DNA of 64,000 bases. It comes from Heliocidaris erythrogramma (lineage: Eukaryota > Echinodermata > Echinoidea > Camarodonta > Echinometridae). This document shows positions 63,916 to 64,000 of the stretch, in pieces (position 1 is the first letter of the stretch; the number at the start of each line of letters is the position of its first letter). The notes beneath the pieces are model-generated. The model searched no databases and was not told the DNA's origin. It worked only from the letters and a program-made list of their open reading frames with translations. The DNA is taken from assembly GCA_025617745.1 (NCBI GenBank), contig CM046873.1:25589547-25653546 (forward strand), read 5' to 3'. The position numbers and the translations under genes were made by a program.

Positions 63916-64000
63916 ATCTACATGGTACATTAGCAGGACATTCAACAATGCGGTTTATTCCATCATAATAGCGCTTCTACATTAGATGGACATTTGGTAC

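Overview
This window is eukaryotic, not bacterial. It is AT-rich and intron-containing, has no operons, and is dominated by mobile elements. The set of families (TU-like foldback elements with minisatellite arms, CR1/L2-type LINEs, an L1-like ORF1, DIRS/Ngaro-type gag and SGNH hydrolase, Tc1 elements, tRNA-derived SINEs, a P2X7-like gene remnant) fits a marine invertebrate deuterostome. An echinoderm, and among these a sea urchin, is my best inference; the sequence alone does not prove it.

The main host content is a three-copy family of small secreted-protein genes that I do not recognise. Copy 1 (minus strand, about 10.4-23.1 kb), copy 2 (minus, about 43.5-47.1 kb) and copy 3 (plus, 58.3 kb to past 61.5 kb) share one architecture. 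Exon 1 carries a 5'UTR and ends exactly on the start codon ATG. Exon 2 is 64 bp in all three and encodes a signal peptide beginning ML(L/S). Exon 3 (195-204 bp, phase 1-1) encodes a Cys-rich domain with the core VQLIPKLIPRR. Copy 1 adds an EGF exon and a series of 60-bp, phase 1-1 exons encoding Ser/Thr-rich 20-residue units, some tandemly duplicated. Copy 2 keeps three of these short exons but has lost the splice donor after exon 3. Copy 3 runs toward the right edge.

Layout. 0-0.8 kb: L1-like ORF1 remnant (minus). 1.7-7.7 kb: large foldback element with inverted minisatellite arms, containing a 1-kb hairpin element and a 436-bp TIR element. 8.5-16 kb: gene copy 1 body with SINE and MITE insertions. 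16.4-22.3 kb: intron 1 of copy 1, filled by a decayed LINE and a nearly complete CR1/L2-like LINE. 25-30.6 kb: Tc1 fragment, LINE tails, MITEs. 32.3-33.6 kb: P2X7-like pseudogene. 34.7-38.4 kb: LINE split by a Helitron-like element. 38.4-40.3 kb: TIR elements carrying a tRNA-Arg cloverleaf, plus a Tc1 remnant. 40.9-42.7 kb: second, shorter foldback copy. 43-47.1 kb: gene copy 2. 48.9-53.5 kb: Tc1 end with a 7SL-like SINE inside it, an ATTGCTCCG minisatellite, DIRS/Ngaro-like gag and SGNH exons. 54.2-54.6 kb: LINE endonuclease fragment. 56.3 kb: hAT-like MITE. 58.3-61.5 kb: gene copy 3 with tRNA-bearing elements in intron 1. 61.8-63.9 kb: near-complete Tc1-like element.

Most of the remaining sequence is AT-rich intergenic or intronic DNA in which I see no gene. 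All exon boundaries are read by eye from splice signals, reading frame and agreement among paralogues; none has been tested with transcripts.
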